Shown one piece after another: positions 43,354-51,897 of a stretch of 64,000 nt of DNA; position 1 is the stretch's first letter; each line of letters begins with the position of its first letter. The notes under the pieces are model-generated. The model was not told the DNA's origin, made no database searches, and was given only the letters and a program-made list of their open reading frames with translations. Origin of the DNA: Streptomyces sp. NBC_01268 (GTDB taxonomy: Bacteria; Actinomycetota; Actinomycetes; Streptomycetales; Streptomycetaceae). The position numbers and the translations under genes were made by a program. The stretch spans positions 682,001-746,000 of the forward strand of contig NZ_CP108454.1 of the NCBI RefSeq assembly GCF_036240795.1, given 5' to 3'.

Positions 43354-43367
43354 GTGACGCGTGTCAC
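43354..43367. promoter_or_regulatory. Operator-like palindrome between esterase and ROK genes
   Basis: GTGAC-GCGT-GTCAC, perfect 5-base arms, just after an AT-rich TAAAAT (43347-43352). It lies in the 305-base gap 43124-43428 and is the only clear signal there. Confidence 0.4.
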
Positions 43368-43428
43368 TTACTCGTGTCAACATTGGGTGGTCCGCCGTTC
43401 GCTCCCCGCCGTCGGAGAGAATCGCCGC

Positions 43429-44700
43429 GTGCCCGCAGCCCCCGCAGAACCGCCCTCCGACTCCGCCGCCGTACGCCGCCTCAACCTGTCGCGCGCCCTG
43501 CGGCACATCGCCGAGCGCGGCCCCTGCTCCCGCAGCGAGGTCTCGGCCGCGACGGGTCTGGCCCACGGCTCGCTCACGGCGCTGACGGCCGACCTCATCG
43601 ACCGCGGTCTCGTGCGGGAGGCCGGGCTCACTCCGGCGGGCGGACGCGGACGGCCCCGGCGGCAGCTGGAACTGGTGCCGGGACGGGTCCTCACCCTCGC
43701 GGTACGCATCACCCGCGAGCGGCTCCAGGCGACCGTCGCCGACCTCGCGGGCGAGGCCCTGCACCGTGCCTCGCTCCCCCACCGGACCCCGCCGGGCGAC
43801 CCGCTGCCCCTCGCCCGCGCCGTCGCGGACGTGCTGCGCGCGGCCCGGGCGGCCGCCTCGGCCGTGCCGGGGGCGCACGTGTGGGGTGCGGTGATGGCGA
43901 TGCCGGGTCCGGTCGACGCGGACGGCGCCCATGTGTTCAGCACCGACTTCGGCTGGCCGGGGCCGGTGGACCTGGCGGGTCTCGTACGGGAGGAGCTGCG
44001 GCGGGCGGGACCGGGCGAAGGACCCGTGGAGCTTCCGCTGACCCTGGTCAACGACGCCAACCTCGCCGCGCTCGCCGAGTACCGCGCCCTGGCCACGCGC
44101 CGCGGCACGCCGCCGCGCTCGCTCGCGTACCTGAAGGCGGACATCGGCGTCGGCGGCGGGCTCGTCCTCGACGGGCGCATCCACACGGGCGGGCACGGGG
44201 TGGCGGGCGAGCCGGGGCACATGCCCGTCGCCTTCGACGGGCCGTCGTGCGCCTGCGGCGGGCGCGGCTGCCTCGCGCTGTACGTGGGACCCGAGGCGCT
44301 GACCGACGCGGCGGGGCTGACCGGGCTGCGCGCCTCGGCGGGCCCGGACGCGGCGCTGGCGGCCCTCGGCGAGGCCCTGGAGGCCGGGGAACGGCGGGCC
44401 CTCGACGCCCTGGACTCCGCCGGCGAGGTCCTGGGCGCGGCCGTGCTCGCCGTCACGAGCCTCCTCGATGTCGACGAGGTCGTCCTCGGCGGCTACCTCG
44501 CCGACTGGCACCGCTGGCTCGAACGCGGCCTCGCCGCCCGGCTGTCCGGCCGCCGCGCCCTCGCGGACCGGCTCGTCCCGGAGCCGGTGCCGGGCGTGCT
44601 GGGCGCGGACGCGGCGCTGACGGGTGCGCTCACGTACGGGCGGGACGCCGTCCTAGACGACCCGGCGGCCGTGCCGTCGTCGAGCGCGGGCGGCGGGTGA
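43429..44700 (+). CDS. ROK family transcriptional regulator
   Basis: 423 residues: winged helix (~10-75, SRSEVSAATGLAHGSLTALT) and ROK domain (~85-400). The zinc motif is CACGGRGCLALY, keeping the Cys residues but lacking the usual Glu. The EPGH segment is present. Sugar-kinase activity is not expected, so this is a sugar-sensing repressor. The GTG at 43429 has GGAGAG 9 bases upstream. Divergent from the carboxylesterase gene. Not close to the second ROK protein at 57775-59013. Confidence 0.84.
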   Translation: MPAAPAEPPSDSAAVRRLNLSRALRHIAERGPCSRSEVSAATGLAHGSLTALTADLIDRGLVREAGLTPAGGRGRPRRQLELVPGRVLTLAVRITRERLQATVADLAGEALHRASLPHRTPPGDPLPLARAVADVLRAARAAASAVPGAHVWGAVMAMPGPVDADGAHVFSTDFGWPGPVDLAGLVREELRRAGPGEGPVELPLTLVNDANLAALAEYRALATRRGTPPRSLAYLKADIGVGGGLVLDGRIHTGGHGVAGEPGHMPVAFDGPSCACGGRGCLALYVGPEALTDAAGLTGLRASAGPDAALAALGEALEAGERRALDALDSAGEVLGAAVLAVTSLLDVDEVVLGGYLADWHRWLERGLAARLSGRRALADRLVPEPVPGVLGADAALTGALTYGRDAVLDDPAAVPSSSAGGG

Positions 44701-44746
44701 GCGGGGCACCCGGTTGCCCGCTCCCCCGCCAGGGAAGGCTCGCGGT

Positions 44747-45121
44747 GTGAACGTGAGTCCCGATGCCCTGCTCGGAGCCCTGGTCGTCGTCGCCGGTGCC
44801 GTCCTCGTCGCGGCGGGTGCCCGCTGGAAGGGGCGGGCCGTGCGCCCGCCGGCGCCCCGACGGGCGCGGAGGGCCGCCTGGCAGAGTTACGTGCGGGCGC
44901 TGACGCGCTCGGCGGAGCTGGCCATCGCCGCCGCCCGCGACGCGGCGGGCCGTGGTGAACCGGCCATCGTGACCGTCGAGTCGGTCGTGCGGCTCGCCCA
45001 CGAGCGTTTCGGTTACGAGGAGGTCAGCCGGGGGCACGCCGCCGCCGCGCTGCGCCACGCGTACGAGCGCGGACGGTGCGAGGCGGACTGCATGACCGAC
45101 GCCTACAGCTCGATCCAGTAG
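44747..45121 (+). CDS. Small membrane-anchored hypothetical protein
   Basis: 124 residues, no named family. One N-terminal hydrophobic segment (ALLGALVVVAGAVLVAAGA, ~6-24) is followed by a basic linker and a helical cytoplasmic domain with YVRALTRSAELAIAAARDAA and EEVSRGHAAAALRHAYERG. The GTG at 44747 has AAGG upstream. Its 3' end overlaps the convergent acetyltransferase gene by 19 bases. Function unknown. Confidence 0.65.
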   Translation: MNVSPDALLGALVVVAGAVLVAAGARWKGRAVRPPAPRRARRAAWQSYVRALTRSAELAIAAARDAAGRGEPAIVTVESVVRLAHERFGYEEVSRGHAAAALRHAYERGRCEADCMTDAYSSIQ

Positions 45122-45633
45122 CGGCGCTTGACGCCGATCTCGGTGGTGCGGACGTCTTCCAGGACGCCGCCGTTGCGCTCGATGGTGCGGGCCGAGGCGG
45201 TGTTGGTGTCGTCGCAGGTGAGCAGGACCCGGGTCATGCCGAGGGCCCGGGCCTCGGGCAGGACGGTGGCGAGCGCCCAGGTGGCGAGGCCCCGGCGGCG
45301 GGCGGAGGGCCTGATGCTGTAGCCGATGTGGCCGCCGGCCCGGAGCAGGAAGTCGTTGAGCTCGTGGCGCAGGTCGATCGCGCCGAGGTACGTGTCGTCC
45401 TCGACGATCCACCAGTGGGTGGCGTGGACCCGGCCCTCGGGCTGAGGGCGGGTCAGGTCGGACTGTTCGCGGAGCCTGCCGACCCAGGAGGCGAAGACCT
45501 CGGGGAAGGTGAGGGCGTCGTCCGCCGCGAGCCGCATTCCGGAGCCGTCCTGGTTGGCGCCGGGGCTCCATTCCGCGTGGGCGTCGAGCCAGGAGGAGTG
45601 GAGTCGCGCGGTGGGGGCGATCAGCTGCGGCAT
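45103..45633 (-). CDS. GNAT family N-acetyltransferase
   Basis: 176 residues. The acetyl-CoA-binding motif A is GYSIRPSARRRGLATWALAT (~105-124), followed by NTASARTIERNGGVLED, the typical motif B. Similar to acetyltransferases of amino acids or antibiotics, but the substrate is unknown. The ATG at 45633 lacks a good ribosome-binding site, and the region before it carries no clear promoter. Confidence 0.82.
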   Translation of the reverse strand: MPQLIAPTARLHSSWLDAHAEWSPGANQDGSGMRLAADDALTFPEVFASWVGRLREQSDLTRPQPEGRVHATHWWIVEDDTYLGAIDLRHELNDFLLRAGGHIGYSIRPSARRRGLATWALATVLPEARALGMTRVLLTCDDTNTASARTIERNGGVLEDVRTTEIGVKRRYWIEL

Positions 45634-45728
45634 GCGGCGACGATAACAGCCGCGGACACCGCACCGACCAGGAGTTTCTTCCTCTCGGAGCGATACGGGG
45701 CAAGGAACGGTGGAACGGCCCCGTAGCG

Positions 45729-46238
45729 CTACTCGCCGGTGACGCCGTCGATGCGCTCGCGCAGCAGGTCGGCGTGGCCGTTGTGGCGCGCGTACTCCTC
45801 GATCATGTGCACGAGGACGTAACGGAGCGAGAAGGCCTCCTCGTCGATGTGTCCGGTCACGTCGAGCGAGTCGGCCGCGTCGACGATCGCGCGGGCGCGC
45901 CGGCACTCCTCGCGCCACACCGCGAAGGCCTCGTCGACGTCGGCGTCGTCCACGTCGAAGTCGGCCCAGTCGGTCGAGCCGGCCGGGGTCCAAGGGCTGC
46001 GGCTGCTCTCCCCGTTGATGACGTTACGGAACCACCCGCGCTCCACCTCGGCGGCGTGCCGCACCAGCCCGAGCAACGACAGCGCGGAGGGCCCGACGGC
46101 CCGGTCCCTCAGCTGCTCGGCCGTCAGCCCCTCGCACTTCATGGCGAGGGTGTCGCGCTGGAAGTCCAGCATCGTGGTGAGGGTGGAGCGTTCGTCGGCG
46201 CTGGTGGGCGGCTGGGTGCGGAGGTCTCGGGTCGTCAT
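45729..46238 (-). CDS. DinB/DUF664 family protein
   Basis: 169-residue four-helix protein of the DinB-like superfamily, often thiol- or metal-dependent transferases. The conserved His residues are H61 (LVRHAAEVERGW) and the H152/H155 pair in EYARHNGHADLL. Function in this organism unknown. It stands just downstream of the end of the protease trio in the same direction, with 79 bases between, so read-through is possible but no link is evident. Confidence 0.82.
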   Translation of the reverse strand: MTTRDLRTQPPTSADERSTLTTMLDFQRDTLAMKCEGLTAEQLRDRAVGPSALSLLGLVRHAAEVERGWFRNVINGESSRSPWTPAGSTDWADFDVDDADVDEAFAVWREECRRARAIVDAADSLDVTGHIDEEAFSLRYVLVHMIEEYARHNGHADLLRERIDGVTGE

Positions 46239-46317
46239 GGGCGCATTCTGCCCGTGCGGGCGCGGCGCGGCCCCTGGATTTCCCGGGCCTCTGGGGGTCT
46301 GGCCGAGGGCGGCGCCG

Positions 46318-47415
46318 TCATGCGCAGCGCGTTCCGAAGGGGGGCGCCTCGGGCTTCTTGTCGGGGATGGCGGTGAACACGACGGTGGTCTTGCCGTTGA
46401 TCACGTCCCATCCGGCGAGCACACCGAACGCCCATTGCCTCCCGAACCCCCGGTAGGTGGCGAGCGCACCCGAGTCCCCGTAGATGTTCTCCCCGTTCTT
46501 CTCCCCGGTCACGACCTCCACGAAGATGAGGTTCTCGAAGAAGGCCACGCGCTTCTTGCCCATGCCCCACTGCATGGTGTGCCGGCCGTAGACGCTGTCC
46601 AGCGTTCCCTTCTGGATCGTGGGTCCGGTCGACGCTCCCACCCACTCCACCTCCACCCCGTGCCAGGGGGCGAGGCGGTGTGCGAGACCGATCGAGTCCT
46701 TCTCGGGCTGCCAGAGCTCCGCGCGCTCGGCCCCGATCCGATAGCTGCAGGTGTCCCCCTTGGGGCGCACCCAGCCGAGGTCGTGGTGGTTGTAGGTCGG
46801 GAGCTTCGGGGGCTTGGGGATCTCGTCCGGCAGATAGGACACGACGGGGACGGTGCCCTCGATGATGCCGACCTTGAGGTCTTCCCACCGCCTGAACAGG
46901 TCGTTCCAGATGATGTCGGGGAGCGGCTGGTAGAAGTCCGTTCCCGTGTCGCAGCCCGTGAGGACGTGGCCGGCCGTCAGGACGGTTTTCGCCCCTCCCC
47001 AGTTGATCATTCCCCCGAGCGTGCCGTTGCTGTACCAGTCGTCGAAGCGCGTTCCCGGCCGGTAGCCGCCCGCCCGGTAGCCGCCCGGGCACGGGCGGGC
47101 CTTTCGTTCGAGGGCCGCCGGCATGATCCCGGTGGATTCGACGACGTCCGTCGGGATCCGCTCGACGGACGCCGTGCCGTCCGGGTGGCGCACCGCCAGG
47201 TCCACGGTCGGGGGTATGGAGAGGTCGCCCGGCCCCAGCTCGTGCGGCGGTCTCTTGCGCAGCACCTGGACCTGGATGGCGAGCCGGGGCGTCTGCCTCC
47301 CGTCGACGTACTTCCGGGCCATGGTGAGCCCCACGACGCCGGGGCGGCCCAGCCAGTGGCTGACGCCCTCGTGGAGCCGGTGCGGTTCCAGCGGTTCCGG
47401 TACCACGGTGGTCAC
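46318..47415 (-). CDS. Trypsin-like serine protease, cytoplasmic, last gene of a three-gene operon
   Basis: 365 residues. The chymotrypsin-fold catalytic triad is readable: VLTAGHVL (H150), NHHDLGWV (D212) and YGDSGAL (S315). An N-terminal domain of ~110 residues (IPTDVVESTGIMPA then RPCPGGYRAG) precedes it, as in intracellular NAL1-like proteases. No signal peptide or TM segment is seen, unusual for this fold. Its start overlaps the preceding gene by 4 bases (ATGA), so it is made in step with two paralogous beta-rich proteins. A role in processing these proteins is the simplest reading (inference). Specificity is unknown. Confidence 0.82.
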   Translation of the reverse strand: MTTVVPEPLEPHRLHEGVSHWLGRPGVVGLTMARKYVDGRQTPRLAIQVQVLRKRPPHELGPGDLSIPPTVDLAVRHPDGTASVERIPTDVVESTGIMPAALERKARPCPGGYRAGGYRPGTRFDDWYSNGTLGGMINWGGAKTVLTAGHVLTGCDTGTDFYQPLPDIIWNDLFRRWEDLKVGIIEGTVPVVSYLPDEIPKPPKLPTYNHHDLGWVRPKGDTCSYRIGAERAELWQPEKDSIGLAHRLAPWHGVEVEWVGASTGPTIQKGTLDSVYGRHTMQWGMGKKRVAFFENLIFVEVVTGEKNGENIYGDSGALATYRGFGRQWAFGVLAGWDVINGKTTVVFTAIPDKKPEAPPFGTRCA

Positions 47416-48380
47416 CCCGCTCCGTCGCCCGCCAGGAGCGCGCGCATCCGGTCGGACATCGGGGACGTCTTCGCCAGCGGGCGTTTCGGAAGCTTGGCCG
47501 GGTTGTACGGGCCGTCGATCACCGCCGGTTCCTCTGCCCCGTAGATGAGGGAGGAGAGGGCGGTCCCGTCCGAATCGAACACGGTGACGACGTTGGTGAG
47601 TTGCCAGTACAGGAACAGCTGCGCGTCACCGCCCGCGGAGTTGTCGAACTCCTGCGAGACGAAGGACGTGGTCTGGGTGTTCGTGCTGACCTGCTGGAGC
47701 CTGCTGGAGGAGGCGCTGATGCTGGTGGAGATACCGGCCGAGATGGGGCCCCAGCCGGCACTCGCGTCCATCCCCAGGGCCACCGCCAGCTTCGACTGCT
47801 CGGAGGTCGTGGTCTCGATCCCCGCCGTGGTCGTGTAGTTCTCCGTCCGGTGCTCGCCCTTCGCGATGCAGTACGACTTGGGGAGCCGTCGCCAGTACTG
47901 CTCCCTGGCGATGCGATTCTTGCCCGACTGTCCGCAGCCGACCACCACGCGAGGCGAGTCGGGGGGAATCACGACGGCCTGGTTGGGTGTCGGCGGTGTT
48001 CCGATGCCGTTGGGGTCGAGAAGGTCGGAACAGGTCACGGTGACCCAGTTCTGGGGGTCGCTCCCGCCTGAAGCGGCCTGGAGGACGGCGGCGAAGGCGC
48101 CGCTGTAGTAGTTGACGAAGAGGAAGTACCAGCCGTAGTCGATCTGCCCGGTGAATCCGGGCCACGTCTTGCCCGGCTTGACGAGCAGGGACGGATATCC
48201 GAACCCGAACTGGTTGCTGCCGCCGGGCACCATGCCCATCCAGACTCCGTGGTCGGAGACGAGGTACACCCCCAGGGGGATCTCCGTTTGATTGGTGAAG
48301 CTGAACTGTGCGCTCTGGCCGGTGTTGCGTGACTGGAGCGTCCCCGACAGTGCCTTCTGGTAGATCTCGTTCATCTTCAT
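47412..48380 (-). CDS. Beta-rich protein with pore-former-like segment (paralogue 2)
   Basis: 322 residues, no family I can name with certainty. N-terminal domain ~1-105 starts MKMNEIYQKALSGTLQS and is rich in aromatic residues (DYGWYFLFVNYYSGAF). A middle motif DSPRVVVGCG precedes REQYWRRLPKSYCIAKGE. A Ser/Thr/Ala-rich stretch (~183-243, AGWGPISAGISTSISASSS) follows, and then FLYWQLTNVVTVFDSDGT. A basic tail (~295-322, KLPKRPLAKTSPMSDRMR) is absent from paralogue 1. The alternating polar/small segment resembles membrane-inserting beta-hairpins of aerolysin-type proteins (inference). No signal peptide. It overlaps both neighbours by 4 bases. Confidence 0.72.
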   Translation of the reverse strand: MKMNEIYQKALSGTLQSRNTGQSAQFSFTNQTEIPLGVYLVSDHGVWMGMVPGGSNQFGFGYPSLLVKPGKTWPGFTGQIDYGWYFLFVNYYSGAFAAVLQAASGGSDPQNWVTVTCSDLLDPNGIGTPPTPNQAVVIPPDSPRVVVGCGQSGKNRIAREQYWRRLPKSYCIAKGEHRTENYTTTAGIETTTSEQSKLAVALGMDASAGWGPISAGISTSISASSSRLQQVSTNTQTTSFVSQEFDNSAGGDAQLFLYWQLTNVVTVFDSDGTALSSLIYGAEEPAVIDGPYNPAKLPKRPLAKTSPMSDRMRALLAGDGAG

Positions 48381-49297
48381 GCCGCGCCCCCTGCGCTCCG
48401 GGTACCGGCCGTGGCGGGATCGGGCAGGATGTAGGGGCCTCGGACGACGGTCGGCTGGGTCGCCGTGACGATCGAGCCGAGGGGGGTGCCGCCGTCCCAC
48501 GCGAACATCGAGACGACGTCGGCCAACTGCCAGTTGAGCATCATCTCGGGCTTGTCGGCGTCGTGGTCCAGGCTGTACTTCTCGGAGACGTAGGACGTCG
48601 TCTGCTCGGTCACGGTGATCTGCTGGAAGGTCGTGGACGAGGTGCTCAGGGAGGCGGAGACCGATGCGGACACGGGCCCCCAGCCGGCGCCGGCCGAGGC
48701 ACTGACCGCCGTTTCGAGGGTCTTCAGGTCCGAGGTGGTCTCCTGTTTCCCGGAGGAGACGGTGTACGAGTACTCCATGGTCTCGCCGGGCGCGATGCTG
48801 TAGGAGTCCGCCAGACGCTGCCAGTACTGTTCCCTGAGCACCCGGGTGGGCGCTTCGCCGCCGGCCGGAGGGATCAGGCCGCAGCCGACCGCGATCCGGG
48901 GCGAGTCGGCGGGGAGGAGCAGCCCGCCGTCGATGTCCGGCTCGGGGACCTTGCCGATGTCGTTGGGTTCCAGCAGGTCCCATTCCGTGATGTAGATGCT
49001 GGAGGTGCCGTCGGTCGGGGTCGCGTAGACCGCGACGAAAGCACCCGTGTCCGCGCTCGTGACAAGCCAGTACTCGCCTTCCAGCGCCCGCACGGTCGTC
49101 TCGCCGCCCGCCTGGCCGGCCTGGCTCGTACCCGGGAGGCCGAACGTTTCGGTGCGTTCTCCCGGGCGGCCTAGGACCCGGTAGCCGACCAACACCAAGG
49201 CGGTCATGTTGACGAACCTCAGATTGCTCGGCGTCCCGATCGGATGCGACTGCAGGGTGCCGTTGATGGCCTTCTGGTAGTCGTCGTTCATCTGCAT
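48377..49297 (-). CDS. Beta-rich protein with pore-former-like segment (paralogue 1), first gene of operon
   Basis: 306 residues, clearly paralogous to the next gene: MQMNDDYQKAINGTLQS, DSPRIAVGCG, REQYWQRLADSYSIAPGE, AGWGPVSASVSASLSTSS (~204-221), QQITVTEQTTSYVS, LNWQLADVVSMF and GPY match in order. The N-terminal ~90 residues differ more than the rest. No signal peptide. A likely GGGGATCC ribosome-binding site precedes the ATG, and a terminator hairpin of the sulfatase gene lies upstream, so the promoter should be in the ~100-base gap. Function unknown; with its paralogue and the protease it forms a compact unit. Confidence 0.72.
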   Translation of the reverse strand: MQMNDDYQKAINGTLQSHPIGTPSNLRFVNMTALVLVGYRVLGRPGERTETFGLPGTSQAGQAGGETTVRALEGEYWLVTSADTGAFVAVYATPTDGTSSIYITEWDLLEPNDIGKVPEPDIDGGLLLPADSPRIAVGCGLIPPAGGEAPTRVLREQYWQRLADSYSIAPGETMEYSYTVSSGKQETTSDLKTLETAVSASAGAGWGPVSASVSASLSTSSTTFQQITVTEQTTSYVSEKYSLDHDADKPEMMLNWQLADVVSMFAWDGGTPLGSIVTATQPTVVRGPYILPDPATAGTRSAGGAA

Positions 49298-49369
49298 GGT
49301 GGATCCCCGCCTCTGTCGCGGAGTTCAGCCTCTGAGTTCTGTCCCCACCTCCCAGTTACGCACGCCCGA

Positions 49370-49394
49370 GGGGGCCCCGCACATCGAGGCCCCC
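49370..49394 (-). terminator. Terminator hairpin after sulfatase gene
   Basis: GGGGGCC / GGCCCCC, 7-base arms with an 11-base loop, 12 bases after the sulfatase stop. It separates the sulfur operon from the protease trio. Confidence 0.55.
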
Positions 49395-49405
49395 GGCCCG
49401 TCCCG

Positions 49406-51721
49406 TCACTCGAAGGCCGCGGCCGCCGCCTTCAACGCCTCGGCCACCGTCTCCGGCGCGTCCGGTCCCGGCGGGCCCGGACGGTAGGTGACCGAGCGGA
49501 GCCTTCCCTCGAAGCGGAAGGAGCGCCGGCGCTCGAACAGGGGCCAGGAGACGGGGGACTTGCGGTCGACGCCGATGCTGATGCCCTGGAAGGGGGCCAT
49601 CCCGACGAGTTGGTGGACGGGGGCGGGGGTGGCGCGGAGTTCTTCGTCGACGGTGACGGTGAAGCGCCAGCGCAGGCCCTCCTCGGCGGTGGCGGTGAGC
49701 AGGATGGCGTGGGCTCCGGGGGCGAGGGGGCCGGCGTCGGTCTCGTGGAGGCTGCCGTACTCGTTGTACGCGAGGACGAGTCGGCCGTGCTCCACGTAGA
49801 GGCTGTAGCCGCCGCCCTGGTCCCCGTGGGAGACGAGGACGCCCTCGCCGGTCTCGTCCACGGCGACGGCGATCTCGAAGGAGCGCAGGGAGGTCAGCCG
49901 TGAGGAGCGGTAGCGCTCGAGTTCGGGGGTGCCGGGGAGCAGGGTGAGGGGGCGGGCGAGGCGCTGTTCGGCAGGGTTGCGGCGGGCGAGGGCGCCGCTG
50001 TGGTCGGGGAGCGGGAAGACGCCGTTGCGCCAGGCGGCCTCCTCCCAGGCCTTGGACAACTCGGTCACGAGGTCGGGATGGCGGGCGGACAGGTCATGGA
50101 TCTCGGTGGGGTCGGTGCGGATGTCGTAGAGGGCCCATTCGGTGTCGTCGTAGGGGGCGCCTGGGCGGTGGAGGGTGACCAGTTTGTGGCCGTCGCGGTA
50201 GTGGCTGCGGTTGCCGGTCATCTCGCAGTACTGCTCGGGGTGGGTGGAGTCGTGGGCGGGGTCGGCGAGGACGGGGGCGAAGCTGGTGCCGTCCGGCTCC
50301 TGGAGCGGGGTGCCCCGGCGGGTGTCGGGCCGTGCGATGCCGGCGAGTTCGAGGAGGGTGGGGGTGATGTCCGTGACGTACTGGTACTGGGGCCGCAGGC
50401 CGCGCGCGAGCCGTCCGTCGCGGGCGCCCGCGGGCCAGGACAGGACGAAGGGGACGCGGACGCCGCCGGCGTAGGTGTGGCCCTTGTAGAGCCGGAAGGG
50501 CGTGTTGGAGGCCATGCCCCAGCCGCGCGGGTAGTGGACGAGGCTACGCGGTCCGCCGATGAGCTCGGGGTCGCGGTCGACGTCGGGGTCCCAGTCGCCG
50601 GGCAGGCGGGGGTGGTGGACGAAGCGGCTGAAGTAGGAGCGGGTTCCTTCGGCGCCGCCTTCGCCGGTGCCGCCGTTGTCGGAGGTGAACACGATGACGG
50701 TGTTGTCGAGTTCGCCGAGGGCCGCGAGGGTGTCGGTGAGCCGGCCGAGGTTCTGGTCGATGTTGTCGACGAGGGCGGCGTACACCTCCATGTAGCGGGC
50801 GTAGAGCCGCTGCTGCTCCTCGGTGAGGGAGTCCCAGGCGGGCACGTCGAGTCCGGCCTCGCTGTTGCGTTCGGGTAGTTCCGTTCCGAGCGGAAAGAGC
50901 CCGGCGGCGATCTGGGCGGCGAAGCGCCGGTCGCGCAGGGCGTCCCAGCCCTCGTCGTAGCGGCCACGGTGGCGGGCGATGTCCTCGGGCTTGGCCTGGA
51001 GGGGGCCGTGGACGGCGTTGTGGGCGAGGTACAGGAAGAAGGGCTTGTCGGGGTCGTGCGCGCGCAGCGACGTGACCATGGAGATGGCCTGGTCGGTGAT
51101 GTCGTCGGTGTAGTAGTAGCCGTCGGGGAACTCGTCGATGTCCAGGGGGCTGTTGTCGCGGACGAGCTGGTGCGGGTGGAACAGGCTGGTCAGCCCTTCG
51201 AGGACGCCGTAGTACTGGTCGAAGCCCTTCCGCAGGGGCCAGTTGCGCCGGTCGTCGGCGGCGTTGGAGGCGGAGTCGCGCACGAGGTGCCACTTGCCGA
51301 CGGCGAAGGTGGCGTAGCCGGAGTCGTGGAGGAGCTCCGCGAGGGTGGGGACGTCGTCGGCGATCTCCATGCCGTAACCGGGGAAGCCGGGGTCGGAGTT
51401 GGCGACCATGGCGTAGCCGACGCGGTGCGGGTTGAGGCCGGTGAGCAGGGCGGCGCGGGCCGGTGAGCACAGCGGCATGGTGTGGTAGTTCGTGAGCCGT
51501 ACGCCGTCCTCGGCGAGGGAGTCGAGGACGGGGGTGGGGATCTCGGAGCCGAAGGGCCCGATGTCGCTGTAGCCCATGTCGTCGACGAGGACGACGACGA
51601 TGTTGGGGGCCTTGGCGGGCGGCGTCGGCCGGGTGGGCCAGGCGGGCTCGGACTCGGCGAAGGTGCGGCCGATCCGGCCGGGGAAGCCCTCGTACGGGTC
51701 GCGGCGGGTGCTGGTGGTCAT
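49406..51721 (-). CDS. Arylsulfatase (type I, formylglycine-dependent)
   Basis: 771 residues. The sulfatase signature CSPARAALLTG has its Cys at 85, the residue converted to formylglycine; IVVVLVDDMGYSDIG and the GKWHL segment supply the metal-site and active-site residues. A C-terminal beta-sandwich of ~180 residues follows. No signal peptide, so it acts inside the cell on imported sulfate esters. The ATG at 51721 has GGAGACC upstream and overlaps the tiny upstream ORF by 4 bases. It ends the operon that starts with a transporter, so it should free sulfate from the imported compound. Confidence 0.88.
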   Translation of the reverse strand: MTTSTRRDPYEGFPGRIGRTFAESEPAWPTRPTPPAKAPNIVVVLVDDMGYSDIGPFGSEIPTPVLDSLAEDGVRLTNYHTMPLCSPARAALLTGLNPHRVGYAMVANSDPGFPGYGMEIADDVPTLAELLHDSGYATFAVGKWHLVRDSASNAADDRRNWPLRKGFDQYYGVLEGLTSLFHPHQLVRDNSPLDIDEFPDGYYYTDDITDQAISMVTSLRAHDPDKPFFLYLAHNAVHGPLQAKPEDIARHRGRYDEGWDALRDRRFAAQIAAGLFPLGTELPERNSEAGLDVPAWDSLTEEQQRLYARYMEVYAALVDNIDQNLGRLTDTLAALGELDNTVIVFTSDNGGTGEGGAEGTRSYFSRFVHHPRLPGDWDPDVDRDPELIGGPRSLVHYPRGWGMASNTPFRLYKGHTYAGGVRVPFVLSWPAGARDGRLARGLRPQYQYVTDITPTLLELAGIARPDTRRGTPLQEPDGTSFAPVLADPAHDSTHPEQYCEMTGNRSHYRDGHKLVTLHRPGAPYDDTEWALYDIRTDPTEIHDLSARHPDLVTELSKAWEEAAWRNGVFPLPDHSGALARRNPAEQRLARPLTLLPGTPELERYRSSRLTSLRSFEIAVAVDETGEGVLVSHGDQGGGYSLYVEHGRLVLAYNEYGSLHETDAGPLAPGAHAILLTATAEEGLRWRFTVTVDEELRATPAPVHQLVGMAPFQGISIGVDRKSPVSWPLFERRRSFRFEGRLRSVTYRPGPPGPDAPETVAEALKAAAAAFE

Positions 51722-51897
51722 GCGGGCAGGTCTCCGGTGAGTGAGGGGGCGCAGCGGAAGCCGCCGTGGCCGGTGGAGGAGTCGGGCGTGGCAGCCACGA
51801 ACCGCGCGTACGGCGTGTGGGTCGGCAGCGGAAGCGGTTCGGCGGCCCCGGTGAGCTTCCCCGCGCACGGGCGGCCGGGCGCGGGGCGGGAGCTCAT
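51718..51897 (-). CDS. 59-residue ORF, 4-base overlaps on both sides
   Basis: 59 residues (MSSRPAPGRPCAGKLTGAAE, then PLPLPTHTPYARFVAATPD and a C-terminal GGFRCAPSLTGDLPA). It has two Cys residues and no TM segment, and I recognise no family. Its start overlaps the ATPase stop, and its stop overlaps the sulfatase start, each by ATGA. Such double coupling is rare by chance and supports a real gene or a translational link. It could alternatively be a non-functional reading frame that only serves to couple ribosomes. Confidence 0.55.
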   Translation of the reverse strand: MSSRPAPGRPCAGKLTGAAEPLPLPTHTPYARFVAATPDSSTGHGGFRCAPSLTGDLPA

